A stretch of 64,000 bases of DNA from Candidatus Saccharimonadota bacterium (GTDB lineage: Bacteria > Patescibacteriota > Saccharimonadia > Saccharimonadales > Saccharimonadaceae). Shown here one piece after another: positions 22,477 through 32,942 of this stretch. Where the stretch lies: NCBI GenBank assembly GCA_026395405.1, contig JAPLYU010000003.1, forward strand, positions 1-64,000, given 5' to 3'. The stretch's first letter is position 1; every line of letters begins with the position of its first letter. Under the pieces are notes generated by a model. That model was not told the DNA's origin and did not search any database. It saw only the letters and a program-made list of their open reading frames with translations. A program made the translations under genes and the position numbers.

Positions 22477-22573
22477 AGTTTCCCACGTTTTACCCAAGTT
22501 TTCCACCCATAATATACATAATAACTACATCAATATATATCATAAGCAGCATATTGCTTTATGTTCTGTTCCA

Positions 22574-22602
22574 TTGACTTTTTATTGTGTTTATGCTAGT
22601 AT
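22574..22602 (+). promoter_or_regulatory. Promoter TTGACT-17-TAGTAT
   Basis: TTGACT TTTTATTGTGTTTATGC TAGTAT directly before the 42-aa ORF. Confidence 0.65.
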
Positions 22603-22608
22603 AGTTGT

Positions 22609-22737
22609 ATGGAACAAAAACAACAGATACACAACAACCACATTGCTTCAAAACTTGAGCGGTTCGTCATTGGATTTGAATATGACAAAACCCTACAGCA
22701 AGTTAAACGTGAGGTTCGTATTCGTACGCTCGAATAA
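22609..22737 (+). CDS. Candidate 42-aa microprotein (MEQKQQIHNNHIASKLERFVIGFEYDKTLQQVKREVRIRTLE)
   Basis: Not in the ORF track. ATG sits 6 nt after the -10 box (leaderless); followed by a strong terminator. Confidence 0.5.
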   Translation: MEQKQQIHNNHIASKLERFVIGFEYDKTLQQVKREVRIRTLE

Positions 22738-22762
22738 ACCCTATATTTGATAATTTTGTTTA

Positions 22763-22790
22763 GACCGTCAGCACCTGGCGGTCTTTTTTT
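22763..22790 (+). terminator. Intrinsic terminator
   Basis: GACCGTCAG-CAC-CTGGCGGTC TTTTTTT, 9-bp stem. Confidence 0.85.
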
Positions 22791-22805
22791 GTAATAAACA
22801 ACTAT

Positions 22806-24479
22806 TTATGTTTTACGCTTGAGTAGATGCCTTTTCGAGTGCTTTTTTGCCAGAGCAACCGATTTGTATGTTGCTTTGTCTGTAACATCAAACACCTCTA
22901 GGTAACGCCCCAAGAATATTCGACCCTGTGAATTTAGCGCCGCCATCGAGCTGTAAATAATAGCGGTAAATGGCATTAATACCCACTGTGCAAGCATCCA
23001 GAAAGATCGTGTACGCTTGTAGCGCTCGGGTCGAGGAGGAAGCATTTTGAATGTCAAAAAGATAGTTATAAAGAGCCCGACCAATGCTATTTGCTGTATC
23101 GTACTTACCATGTCTGGCAGTTGGTGGGCCGCAACGCTACGCTGTGCATCTCCATTGATAAATAATGGCACCCAACCACCCACTGCTACCAAAATAGATA
23201 CACATGCCAACGTAACATGCCCGTCTAACAGCCTCAGAAGCCTTGCAACGCCCCCAACAAGTGGAACACTACGCTTACTGGTAAATATCCGCACAGCAAC
23301 GTATGGGACATCAGAAGCACCGTATGCCCATCTTCGTAATTGATAGAATTGTGCTTTTAGGGTTTTAGGTAGTGTGTCGCTGAGTACAGCATCTTGATAA
23401 ATAGGCACGTATATCGGCAGTACGCTGTAATCACCCTTAAAGTAGAAATAGCTCCTCCAATACTGATGTCCGTCTTCTACGATTGACCGTGTACTCCAGA
23501 AGTCCATTTCTACCAAGGCATCCATCGGTTGTGAGTGCGAAGCAAAGTTTCGAAGAGTGTGTGGCCTCATAGAACTAATAATATTCCAAAATGAGTTACC
23601 GGTTGCAATTACCCTCATCGGAGCTGGAACATCCCAAATATTATTGAAAAATAGACACGACGGTTGATACGACAAGTGCTTTCGTTCTTCGTGAACAACA
23701 TATTCATAAGTCACGTAATCAAAATATGATGAAAAAGGACGATTATCAGAATCTAGAGTCGTAACTATAACGTTTTTGTATTCAATACCCTCGTCTTTTA
23801 GCCATTTTTTCAAAAAGAATCCGGCATATGTTATATTCGGACCCTTACCTACAACCTCATTTGGTAAATTATCAGGATGCTCGACAATGTTAAATGCATA
23901 GAACTTATCACTGAATTCCTTTTGTAGCCTGATTGCATTTTCCTTAGTAGAAACGCCTCCCCTTGCCTCATATGCCAATGTAAGGATAATGTGTTTGTTG
24001 TTGTATGTTCCATCCAATATGGCGCGTAACGTTGGTGCAAGTATTTCATACGATTCGTTATAGGTTGCAACAATGACTGCGTTGTAAATTTGTGAGGGTT
24101 TTGGGAATAGTTTCGAACTGGTTGCAATATTTTGTAAGTTTTCTATGTGCTCTGATATTCCAAACATCTTCGACCTGCTGCCACGCATTATCTCGTATGA
24201 TTCCGTAGGATTCTCGAGGTCAGACAGTCGGCTGTGCCAATCAACATTTTGAGCCGCCTCTAGCCGGCTTCGTCCTTGTATTGTGCGAAAAGCAATTCCA
24301 ACAGCTTTGACTAACATCGTCGAAATTATTAAAAGCAAATATATCGAAGCAAGCGTGGGGCTAACTAAAGATAGAACTACAATTAGTATAAGTGCGCCGT
24401 AGCTTAAAAAAGCCGGCAACATCTCGAATAAACGGTACTTTAATGTCCTTTTACCAATGGGAATTTCTAAGCCAATCAT
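22806..24479 (-). CDS. Family 2 glycosyltransferase, cellulose-synthase-like membrane protein
   Basis: 557 aa; VIVATYNESYEILAPTLRAILDG, TTLDSDNRP, QLRRWAYGASD; multiple TM. Confidence 0.8.
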   Translation of the reverse strand: MIGLEIPIGKRTLKYRLFEMLPAFLSYGALILIVVLSLVSPTLASIYLLLIISTMLVKAVGIAFRTIQGRSRLEAAQNVDWHSRLSDLENPTESYEIMRGSRSKMFGISEHIENLQNIATSSKLFPKPSQIYNAVIVATYNESYEILAPTLRAILDGTYNNKHIILTLAYEARGGVSTKENAIRLQKEFSDKFYAFNIVEHPDNLPNEVVGKGPNITYAGFFLKKWLKDEGIEYKNVIVTTLDSDNRPFSSYFDYVTYEYVVHEERKHLSYQPSCLFFNNIWDVPAPMRVIATGNSFWNIISSMRPHTLRNFASHSQPMDALVEMDFWSTRSIVEDGHQYWRSYFYFKGDYSVLPIYVPIYQDAVLSDTLPKTLKAQFYQLRRWAYGASDVPYVAVRIFTSKRSVPLVGGVARLLRLLDGHVTLACVSILVAVGGWVPLFINGDAQRSVAAHQLPDMVSTIQQIALVGLFITIFLTFKMLPPRPERYKRTRSFWMLAQWVLMPFTAIIYSSMAALNSQGRIFLGRYLEVFDVTDKATYKSVALAKKHSKRHLLKRKT

Positions 24480-24483
24480 ACTT

Positions 24484-24861
24484 TTATAATAACGTTTGTA
24501 AACCTAAAATTGTCGACGCTGTTGCAAAACCTACTATGATCAAGCCGACACCAAACCAGGCAAACATTATTGCCATTGGGCGGCCTTTTGTTAACAAAAG
24601 TTTAATGGATACAATCGAATGCAGTACAGCGACAATCAGTAGGAATGCGATGAAAACAAATGAATAATACCACTTATCAAAATAAAAGTGAGTTATGCCA
24701 AACGCCGAATAGTGTGAAACTAGTTGCCTTTCGCCGGAATGAATCGACATACCAAGTAAAATTGATGCCAACAGGGCAAGTAGAATCATCAAAACCACCA
24801 AAGACAATAAATACCTATCGGAAATAAGTTGTTTAATTGAGTTTTTGATAATTTTCTTCAT
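24484..24861 (-). CDS. Hypothetical membrane protein
   Basis: 125-aa ORF with three hydrophobic segments, next to the glycosyltransferase. Confidence 0.6.
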   Translation of the reverse strand: MKKIIKNSIKQLISDRYLLSLVVLMILLALLASILLGMSIHSGERQLVSHYSAFGITHFYFDKWYYSFVFIAFLLIVAVLHSIVSIKLLLTKGRPMAIMFAWFGVGLIIVGFATASTILGLQTLL

Positions 24862-24887
24862 AGTTATTTCTACCAGATATTGATATA

Positions 24888-24963
24888 TGGAGCCGCTGTC
24901 CGGATTTGAACCGGAGACCTACGCTTTACGAAAGCGCCGCTCTACCAGCTGAGCTACAGCGGC
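24888..24963 (-). tRNA. tRNA-Thr (CGT), CCA encoded
   Basis: Minus strand GCCGCTGTAGCTCAGCTGGTAGAGCGGCGCTTTCGTAAAGCGTAGGTCTCCGGTTCAAATCCGGACAGCGGCTCCA. Confidence 0.95.
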
Positions 24964-25075
24964 ACTCAGTTGATCGTAGATTATTATAGCATCCCGTTGC
25001 GACAAAATAAACGATACTAATCTGTTGCGCTACAGTGTAAAAACTGATATCATACTAGAGTTAATTCCACGGTAC

Positions 25076-25151
25076 GGGCTCGTAGTGAAGGGGTTATCAC
25101 GCCTCCCTGTCACGGAGGAGATCGCCGGTTCAAATCCGGTCGAGCCCGCCA
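25076..25151 (+). tRNA. tRNA-Asp (GTC), CCA encoded
   Basis: GGGCTCGTAGTGAAGGGGTTATCACGCCTCCCTGTCACGGAGGAGATCGCCGGTTCAAATCCGGTCGAGCCCGCCA. Confidence 0.95.
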
Positions 25152-25157
25152 AATTAA

Positions 25158-25187
25158 ATAGTTCACCACACGGTGGACTATTTTTCT
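25158..25187 (+). terminator. Terminator after tRNA-Asp
   Basis: ATAGTTCACCACACGGTGGACTATTTTT. Confidence 0.75.
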
Positions 25188-25203
25188 AAGCTATAATAAA
25201 CTC

Positions 25204-25482
25204 ATGAATCCAGAGATTATCGGAATTGCAGCAGGAGTCTTCACCACCTTCGCAACATTACCGCAAATTATAAAAATGCATAAAATTAAAGAGGCCAGAG
25301 ATATATCCTTACTTATGTTTTTATCAATTATTGTCGGGGGAATATTGTGGTTGATTTATGGGTTGCTCATACACTCTACCGCACTTATTGGATGGAATGT
25401 TATTGCTTTAATTTTGAACGGTACTATAGTCGGCCAAACGATATATTATGACTCTAAATCTAAAAATATAGATTATCTTTAA
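25204..25482 (+). CDS. SemiSWEET-family (PQ-loop) transporter
   Basis: 92 aa; GVFTTFATLPQIIKMHKIKEARDISLLMFLSIIVGGILWLIYGLL; TATAAT box 6 nt before ATG. Confidence 0.85.
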   Translation: MNPEIIGIAAGVFTTFATLPQIIKMHKIKEARDISLLMFLSIIVGGILWLIYGLLIHSTALIGWNVIALILNGTIVGQTIYYDSKSKNIDYL

Positions 25483-25493
25483 TCGGCTTTATT

Positions 25494-25856
25494 TTATTCC
25501 TTTGGCAACAACCTCTGCACCGGATATATAACCTGTTTCAACAACTCGTCATATAATTCCCGCCCCTTAGGCGTAAGTCCGAAATAAACTCTTGCTGGGC
25601 CTTTCTCTTTCTTGACATCAATAGGTTCAATTAACCCAGCTTCATGTTCTAGACGCGCCATCAGTCGATAATATGCTGTATAGCTATATTCAACCTTTTG
25701 ACCCGCTAGTTTATTGATCTGATCCTTTATCTCTAAGCTAGATGCTTTTTCGTTCTCTTTTATAATGCGCAGGATCAAAAATGGATACAACAAAGACTTC
25801 CACTCTTGTCCATGCTTGGTAACAAGTTCTTGAATGCTTTGATTCGATTGTGACAT
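25494..25856 (-). CDS. PadR-family transcriptional regulator
   Basis: 120-aa wHTH; EYSYTAYYRLMARLEHEAGLIEP...GPARVYFGLTPKGRELYDEL. Confidence 0.8.
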   Translation of the reverse strand: MSQSNQSIQELVTKHGQEWKSLLYPFLILRIIKENEKASSLEIKDQINKLAGQKVEYSYTAYYRLMARLEHEAGLIEPIDVKKEKGPARVYFGLTPKGRELYDELLKQVIYPVQRLLPKE

Positions 25857-25878
25857 ATTAGTACTCCTGATTACATCA

Positions 25879-25901
25879 GTAGTATACTAAAGGTAGACTA
25901 C
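25879..25901. promoter_or_regulatory. Putative PadR operator: 9-bp inverted repeat GTAGTATAC-TAAAG-GTAGACTAC
   Basis: 8/9 symmetric; overlaps the -10 and spacer of the minus-strand promoter TTGACA-17-TATACT (25909..25881). Confidence 0.65.
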
Positions 25902-25923
25902 TTTGTCAAGAAACTAGTGGATT

Positions 25924-27787
<1,864 letters not shown>

Positions 27788-27812
27788 TTACTGTTTTTTA
27801 TGCTATAATGTT

Positions 27813-28511
27813 ATGGTGATTGATAATAAAATAAAAACGAAGAAACCCGAAAACCCATCTGAAAGGCTACTCAAAGATAATAATAATGCCCATCATTTAG
27901 ACAGCAGCCGTGGACAAGACCCCCTTTCAAATATCGAAAAAGACGAACGTGCATACGATGAAAGCCCAAAGAAATTCTTTACGGAAATCCAAACCCTAAT
28001 TGATTCCGGAGAATACCAAAAAGCCATAGACAAATTAAAAAATGCAGAGTGGTTTATCGGAGATGATGAGCTTGGAAAAATGCAGTACGTTACATTTAAG
28101 TTAGCAGAATCTCTTCAATTGTTTGCTGCCAGTGGGGCCAAAGATGTAGATACCAGTAATGAAATGCTAGAAGAAGCATCAAGATACTTAGACAGGTCTG
28201 ATGGATATAAAGAAATTAAGAATACCCACGAGGAAGAAGCAAAAAAATGGTACGGTGATGCTAAAAACAAGTACCAACTAGCTATAGAAGACGAGAATGA
28301 TGATATAAAAAAAGTAAAAATGCCCCTACTTGATATAGCCATGGATAGCTTAAATAAATCGGATGAAAAATACGCAACAGCAAACTTCAATAATGGTGGC
28401 GAGTATATGCCTACACCTACGAAAAAGCGCCGCAGTCTTCGCTTGGGGGCTAAAGCTGTTATGCGTACTTTTAAATCTTCTATAAAATCAACATTGAATC
28501 ACCGTAGCTAA
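27813..28511 (+). CDS. Hypothetical soluble coiled-coil protein
   Basis: Promoter TTGATT-17-TATAAT at 27781-27809 places the real start at or near 27813 rather than 27771; no recognised family. Confidence 0.6.
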   Translation: MVIDNKIKTKKPENPSERLLKDNNNAHHLDSSRGQDPLSNIEKDERAYDESPKKFFTEIQTLIDSGEYQKAIDKLKNAEWFIGDDELGKMQYVTFKLAESLQLFAASGAKDVDTSNEMLEEASRYLDRSDGYKEIKNTHEEEAKKWYGDAKNKYQLAIEDENDDIKKVKMPLLDIAMDSLNKSDEKYATANFNNGGEYMPTPTKKRRSLRLGAKAVMRTFKSSIKSTLNHRS

Positions 28512-29505
28512 AAAACAAGTAGTTTTCATTAATCGCATGTTCATAGGCTGGCAATAACCTGCCCCAACCCGCGAACGCTGCCGTCAACATCAGTACGGTG
28601 CTTTTCGGCGCATGAAAATTTGTCAGTAAACCATCTATTACTTGAAATTGATACCCTGGATAAATAAAAATATCCGCCTCACCAGAAATATCTGCAGGAG
28701 GTTTTAAAAATGATTTGTGGGCGTATTCAAGTGTTCGGGCAACCGTAGTCCCAAGGGCAATCACCTTTTTACCATCTAACTTAGCTTTTTGAATTACGTC
28801 TGTTGTATTTTTTGCTATTTGGAAATATTCTTGGTGCATATTATGGTCTTCGATGTCGTCAGTTCTGATTGGCAAAAAAGTACCAAGTCCAACATGAAGA
28901 GTTAAATACACAACCAGCACCCCTTTATTTCGTAGTGTTGTTAATATATCATCAGTCATATTTAGGCTTGCTGTTGGGGCTGCTACGGAGCCTTTTTCTT
29001 TTGCCCAAACGGTTTGATAACGTTCTACATCATTTTGATTTGCATCACGATTCATATATGGAGGCAACGGAACAATCCCGTAATTTTCAGCAATTTCCAA
29101 CAAATCTTGATCACTTTTGACAATTGCTACCCCATCCCCTAAAACCTGATCAACAATTATTCTACTGTCGCCAACTAGTAATTCGTCCCCCTTGCGTAAT
29201 TTTCGGCTATACAACACCGAGTGACGATGCCAATCATTATCAAAACCATGTTTTTCAAGTAGTAATATTTCTCGCTTTCTACCCCTTTCGTCGGTAGCAA
29301 ATAGCCTAGCTTTAATAACTTTCGTGTCATTTAAGACTAGAACATCGCCCTTACTCAAATATTCGGATATATTGGCATATTTACTATCAACAATATTTCC
29401 CCTGTTTTTGTCTAGCACAAGCAAACGCGAAGTGCCGCGTATTTTTGGTGGGTTATCGGCGATTAATGACTGTGGCAGCTTGTAGGTATAGTCAGAGATT
29501 TTCAT
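28480..29505 (-). CDS. queA: S-adenosylmethionine:tRNA ribosyltransferase-isomerase
   Basis: 341 aa; MKISDYTYKLPQSLIADNPPKIRGTSRLLVLD, LHVGLGTFLPIRTDDIEDHNMHQEYF, NFHAPKSTVLMLTAAFAG. Confidence 0.96.
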   Translation of the reverse strand: MKISDYTYKLPQSLIADNPPKIRGTSRLLVLDKNRGNIVDSKYANISEYLSKGDVLVLNDTKVIKARLFATDERGRKREILLLEKHGFDNDWHRHSVLYSRKLRKGDELLVGDSRIIVDQVLGDGVAIVKSDQDLLEIAENYGIVPLPPYMNRDANQNDVERYQTVWAKEKGSVAAPTASLNMTDDILTTLRNKGVLVVYLTLHVGLGTFLPIRTDDIEDHNMHQEYFQIAKNTTDVIQKAKLDGKKVIALGTTVARTLEYAHKSFLKPPADISGEADIFIYPGYQFQVIDGLLTNFHAPKSTVLMLTAAFAGWGRLLPAYEHAINENYLFFSYGDSMLIL

Positions 29506-29514
29506 TAGAGTTTA

Positions 29515-30588
29515 TTAGGTGTTGCTGGTTGGAATTGAGATAAATTTTGTAACTTTGCCATTCTTTATGGTTGACTTGAGAGAGTTTGTAAACGCAGTTA
29601 GCGGAATGTTTATATATTCGTAGTTAACCTGGCTACTGTTACTATCTATTAACCTGATTATGTAAAAGCCTTCACCGGTTGTTGATTTTATTACCGGAGA
29701 TATTTCTGACTTTTTAAGCTTTGAAGCCTGTAGCGCCAGCCCGCCATCTTGGTTTGTTTTAGGAACCCAACCGGATGAGCCAAATGTCGTTTTCGTTCCC
29801 GTTGATTTTCCGATTGCGGCGGACAAATCCTTGAAAACAGAATCAGGAGTTTTAACTAGTGCGGTCTCGACGGTGCCTGCTGTCTTTAGGGCGTCTTTGT
29901 CTATGGCGTATGCCACTTTTTGACGAAGTAATACTTTACTGGCCATATAGCGGAACTCGTCAGGCGACCAGCCGTAATAATCCAAAATTACCGCATTATT
30001 TGTTTGTTCGGAAATTTCGCCAGCCGCTGTTTGACGCGACTGTTTCAGGTAATTGTCGAGTTCTGGACTGCTGACTGAAATATTGTTATTACCAGCCAAT
30101 TTGGCGGCATATGCATTTTCGATGACATACTCCATGGATTTTTGTTTAATATAATCGACTTGCCTTTTGCCGCTATCGGTTTTTGTATTCAACTGCTCTT
30201 TACGTTCCAGATAATGAACCGAGCTAAGGTATTCCATCAAATAATCACTGTAAAGTACCGGTTGTCCATCGACATAAGCAACAGGAACCGGAATCACTTT
30301 GGTCACATGGTACATAAACTGACTGGTGTTTTGAGCAAAATACAACTGCCACAGACCCAACGCCAAGGCGATAATTACCGCAGCAACACTGATAAGAATG
30401 GCGTTGATAACCAATTTATGACGTGCATACTGGATTGGATATTTAAATTTTCTACCGCCAGCCAAGATGTGTTCCCGATGCTGCTCGATTGTTTCACTCG
30501 TAATGCGAGTCGGTAAGGGCTCTTTGTCTTTCCTTCGAATTTTTTTAATTAACTTCTTCATAATCTCCTTGCTTATCAACCACATCAT
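29515..30588 (-). CDS. Membrane-anchored SurA/PrsA-like peptidylprolyl isomerase
   Basis: N-terminal TM; VAYVDGQPVLYSDYLMEYL; C-terminal rotamase-like GGLALQASKLKKSEISPVIKSTTGEGFYIIRLID. Confidence 0.75.
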   Translation of the reverse strand: MMWLISKEIMKKLIKKIRRKDKEPLPTRITSETIEQHREHILAGGRKFKYPIQYARHKLVINAILISVAAVIIALALGLWQLYFAQNTSQFMYHVTKVIPVPVAYVDGQPVLYSDYLMEYLSSVHYLERKEQLNTKTDSGKRQVDYIKQKSMEYVIENAYAAKLAGNNNISVSSPELDNYLKQSRQTAAGEISEQTNNAVILDYYGWSPDEFRYMASKVLLRQKVAYAIDKDALKTAGTVETALVKTPDSVFKDLSAAIGKSTGTKTTFGSSGWVPKTNQDGGLALQASKLKKSEISPVIKSTTGEGFYIIRLIDSNSSQVNYEYINIPLTAFTNSLKSTIKNGKVTKFISIPTSNT

Positions 30589-31081
30589 TCACTGCACTTT
30601 GCAACTTATTGTAAATCTTGACCGGATGTTCGACGTGATGAATTACTAAATCACCCACAAAAGTATGGATGACCAGGGTCCCAAAATGAAATACATCACC
30701 GCTGAACCCTGGTATATTATAGCTTATGCTCTGAATCTTGGATAGCCTTAGGTCGATTACGTCTTTTTTGAAAAAGCCGTTTTGTGTAACTTGTCTAATC
30801 CGTTGGTCGGTCACGATATAGATTGAGTAATACCACAAAATAAAATGATACATAAATAGTAGTAGACCAACTGCGAACCCTACTAGCGGTAAAAGGAATA
30901 GATATAGATTATCCTGCCAAATCAACGGAGGAATTGCCAGTACGGCAAGAGGAACGACTAATAGATAAAAACCCTTGCGCATAGCAATCATGTGCCGACG
31001 AAAAATGAACAGCAGGTTTTCGTTTTCCCGTTGACCATCAAAGCTAGGTTGTGGTTTTTGATCGTCATCCTTTTTAGGCAT
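30545..31081 (-). CDS. Bacterial PH (bPH2/YdbS-like) domain membrane protein
   Basis: WYYSIYIVTDQRIRQVTQNGFFKKDVIDLRLSKIQSI; -10 TATAAT 6 nt before ATG. Confidence 0.8.
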   Translation of the reverse strand: MPKKDDDQKPQPSFDGQRENENLLFIFRRHMIAMRKGFYLLVVPLAVLAIPPLIWQDNLYLFLLPLVGFAVGLLLFMYHFILWYYSIYIVTDQRIRQVTQNGFFKKDVIDLRLSKIQSISYNIPGFSGDVFHFGTLVIHTFVGDLVIHHVEHPVKIYNKLQSAVNDVVDKQGDYEEVN

Positions 31082-31100
31082 ACTGATATTATACTACGTA

Positions 31101-31216
31101 CCGGGCAGGAGTTGGTCACGTTCCGCGACCCCGAAACTTCACGAATGGCAAGCCAGTTGCCATCGGAAGATTTCCTTGCGAACTGCCGACATGGCAGTTC
31201 TCACCTACAACCCCTG
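31101..31216 (-). ncRNA. Candidate structured RNA / tRNA-Arg-derived relic with 88-bp insert
   Basis: Shares CCGGGCAGGAGTTG and ACCTACAACC with the tRNA-Arg T-arm, interrupted by a hairpin-rich 88 bp; minus strand converts A-C mismatches into G-U pairs. Confidence 0.5.
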
Positions 31217-31255
31217 AAGATTGACAGCGTTCAAACTACGAAAAAGACCATGAAA

Positions 31256-31282
31256 AATGACCCATCAAAAAATGAGTCATAT
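31256..31282 (-). terminator. Terminator after tRNA-Arg
   Basis: Minus strand ATGACTCAT-TTTTTG-ATGGGTCAT-TTTTC. Confidence 0.65.
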
Positions 31283-31286
31283 TCCA

Positions 31287-31363
31287 TGGTACCCCGGGCA
31301 GGAGTTGAACCTACAACCTTATCCTTAGGACGGATCTGCTCTATCCAGTTGAGCTACCGAGGC
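31287..31363 (-). tRNA. tRNA-Arg (CCT), CCA encoded
   Basis: Minus strand GCCTCGGTAGCTCAACTGGATAGAGCAGATCCGTCCTAAGGATAAGGTTGTAGGTTCAACTCCTGCCCGGGGTACCA. Confidence 0.93.
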
Positions 31364-31403
31364 ATGTTACATTAATATTGTAACAGAAAAGAGGCAGGCT
31401 GCT

Positions 31404-31913
31404 TTATCTTGTAAACTTCTCGTGCAAAAGCTGATAATCATAAAGTTCATTATCGGCAAACCAATAATCTACTTCCTTTTGCGCATCGGATGCGTCTGCA
31501 CTTGCGTGGATAAGATTAGGTATGCCTTTATTCTCTGCGTTAGCGCGACCGTAGCTAATATGAGAATAATCTCCTCTGATGGTTCCGACTTCTGCCGACT
31601 TTGGCTCGGTTGAACCAACGAGTTTGCGCACAAGTGCGATTGCCTCAACGCCCTCAAGCACAGCGATAATCACTGGTCCTTGTGACATAAAATCAACAGT
31701 AGTGTTAAAAATATGCTCTCCGTGTCGAGTTATCATAGTCCCAATACCTTCGTAGTGCTCGTGGTATTGTTCGCGGCTGGGGTTGACCATTTTCATACCG
31801 ATAATCTTTAGGCCAATTCTTTCGAATCTTGCTAATATCTCGCCAACAATACCTCGCTGAACTGAGTCCGGTTTAAATATTATGAAAGTTCTTTCAATGT
31901 GTTTTTGTGACAT
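31404..31913 (-). CDS. ndk: Nucleoside diphosphate kinase
   Basis: ERTFIIFKPDSVQRGIVGEILARFERIGLKI, RGDYSHISYGRANAENKGIPNLIHASAD. Confidence 0.93.
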   Translation of the reverse strand: MSQKHIERTFIIFKPDSVQRGIVGEILARFERIGLKIIGMKMVNPSREQYHEHYEGIGTMITRHGEHIFNTTVDFMSQGPVIIAVLEGVEAIALVRKLVGSTEPKSAEVGTIRGDYSHISYGRANAENKGIPNLIHASADASDAQKEVDYWFADNELYDYQLLHEKFTR

Positions 31914-32015
31914 TGTAATATTCCTCTTCTTGTTTACTTTATTATTTCTATTGTATCAAAATTAAATTTTAATGGCTTCCTATATTTATAAGTATGTTTG
32001 AGCTATGCTTGTAAT

Positions 32016-32933
32016 ATGTATATGTCAGAACTAATCCTGGATTATATCGAACACCTAGAGGTTGAGGGTGGTCGTTCGGCTCATACTGCCGAAAACTACA
32101 CCCTATACCTAGAGCGTTTTATTGAGTTTACTAATGATATCATCGTAGACAAAATAACATCTGAAACCGTTAGGAAATACAGGCTGTGGTTAAACCGTTA
32201 TAAAAACAGCAACGGTGATGAATTATCAACAATTACACAAAGCTACCATCTGATAGCGCTACGGGGGTTTTTAAATTATTTATCAAAACGCGATATCCAA
32301 AGTCTATCACCTGAAAAAATCGAACTTCCAAAAGTATCGCGTCGCCAAGTTACATTTCTAAGTTTCGACGAAGTTGAACAAATATTAGCACAGATTAAAA
32401 CTGATACGACTACCGGCCTTCGTGATCGCGCGATAGTTGAACTACTTTTTTCCAGTGGACTACGTATTTCTGAACTCGTTAATTTGAACAGAGACCATAT
32501 TAACACTAAAAGGCAGGAGTTTACTGTCAGGGGTAAAGGCCAAAAAGACCGCCCTGTATTTATCAGTGAAAACGCAAGTCTTCATATCAATAACTACCTG
32601 AAGACACGAGCCGATTCTTTACCGCCGCTGTTTATTAGCTATAGCCGAAACAACGAAGCGACAAACAGTGGCGATTACAGGCGCTTGGGCGCTAGGAGTA
32701 TACAGCGAATTATTAATAAATACACCCGAATGGCAGGTATTACGAAACACGTCAGCCCACATACTATGAGACACAGCTTTGCGACTGACCTACTAATGAA
32801 TGGGGCCGACATTCGAAGCGTACAGGCGATGCTGGGACACAGTAGTATCAGTACGACCCAAGTTTACACACACGTAACCGACCAACATCTACATGAAGTT
32901 TATGAAAAATTCCATAGTGATAAAACTGAATAA
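32016..32933 (+). CDS. Tyrosine recombinase (XerC/XerD-like)
   Basis: LLFSSGLRISELVNL, HTMRHSFATDLLMNGADIRSVQAMLGHSSISTTQVYTHV; ATG 32016 lies 6 nt after TATGCT. Confidence 0.93.
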   Translation: MYMSELILDYIEHLEVEGGRSAHTAENYTLYLERFIEFTNDIIVDKITSETVRKYRLWLNRYKNSNGDELSTITQSYHLIALRGFLNYLSKRDIQSLSPEKIELPKVSRRQVTFLSFDEVEQILAQIKTDTTTGLRDRAIVELLFSSGLRISELVNLNRDHINTKRQEFTVRGKGQKDRPVFISENASLHINNYLKTRADSLPPLFISYSRNNEATNSGDYRRLGARSIQRIINKYTRMAGITKHVSPHTMRHSFATDLLMNGADIRSVQAMLGHSSISTTQVYTHVTDQHLHEVYEKFHSDKTE

Positions 32934-32942
32934 AAATATATT

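Noticed and set aside
31115-31202. Integron attC site
   Set aside because: Contains inverted repeats, but the RYYYAAC/GTTRRRY core sites are not convincingly arranged.
31101-31216. SRP (4.5S) RNA or 5S rRNA interpretation of the structured element
   Set aside because: Size and closed stem fit, but no GGUC-GGAA-GGAAGCAG domain IV and no 5S core motif (CCGAACTCAGAAGTGAAA).
30992-31375. Plus-strand 127-aa ORF
   Set aside because: Overlaps tRNA-Arg, its terminator and the start of the PH-domain gene; the SMVPRAGVEPTTLSLGRICSIQLSYRG end is the well-known spurious translation of tRNA antisense.
31998-32933. Tyrosine recombinase as marker of an integrated mobile element
   Set aside because: Looks like a housekeeping Xer protein: no direct-repeat att pair flanking cargo genes, neighbours are ndk and pilus genes. 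The nearby tRNA-Arg duplication spans only ~200 bp.
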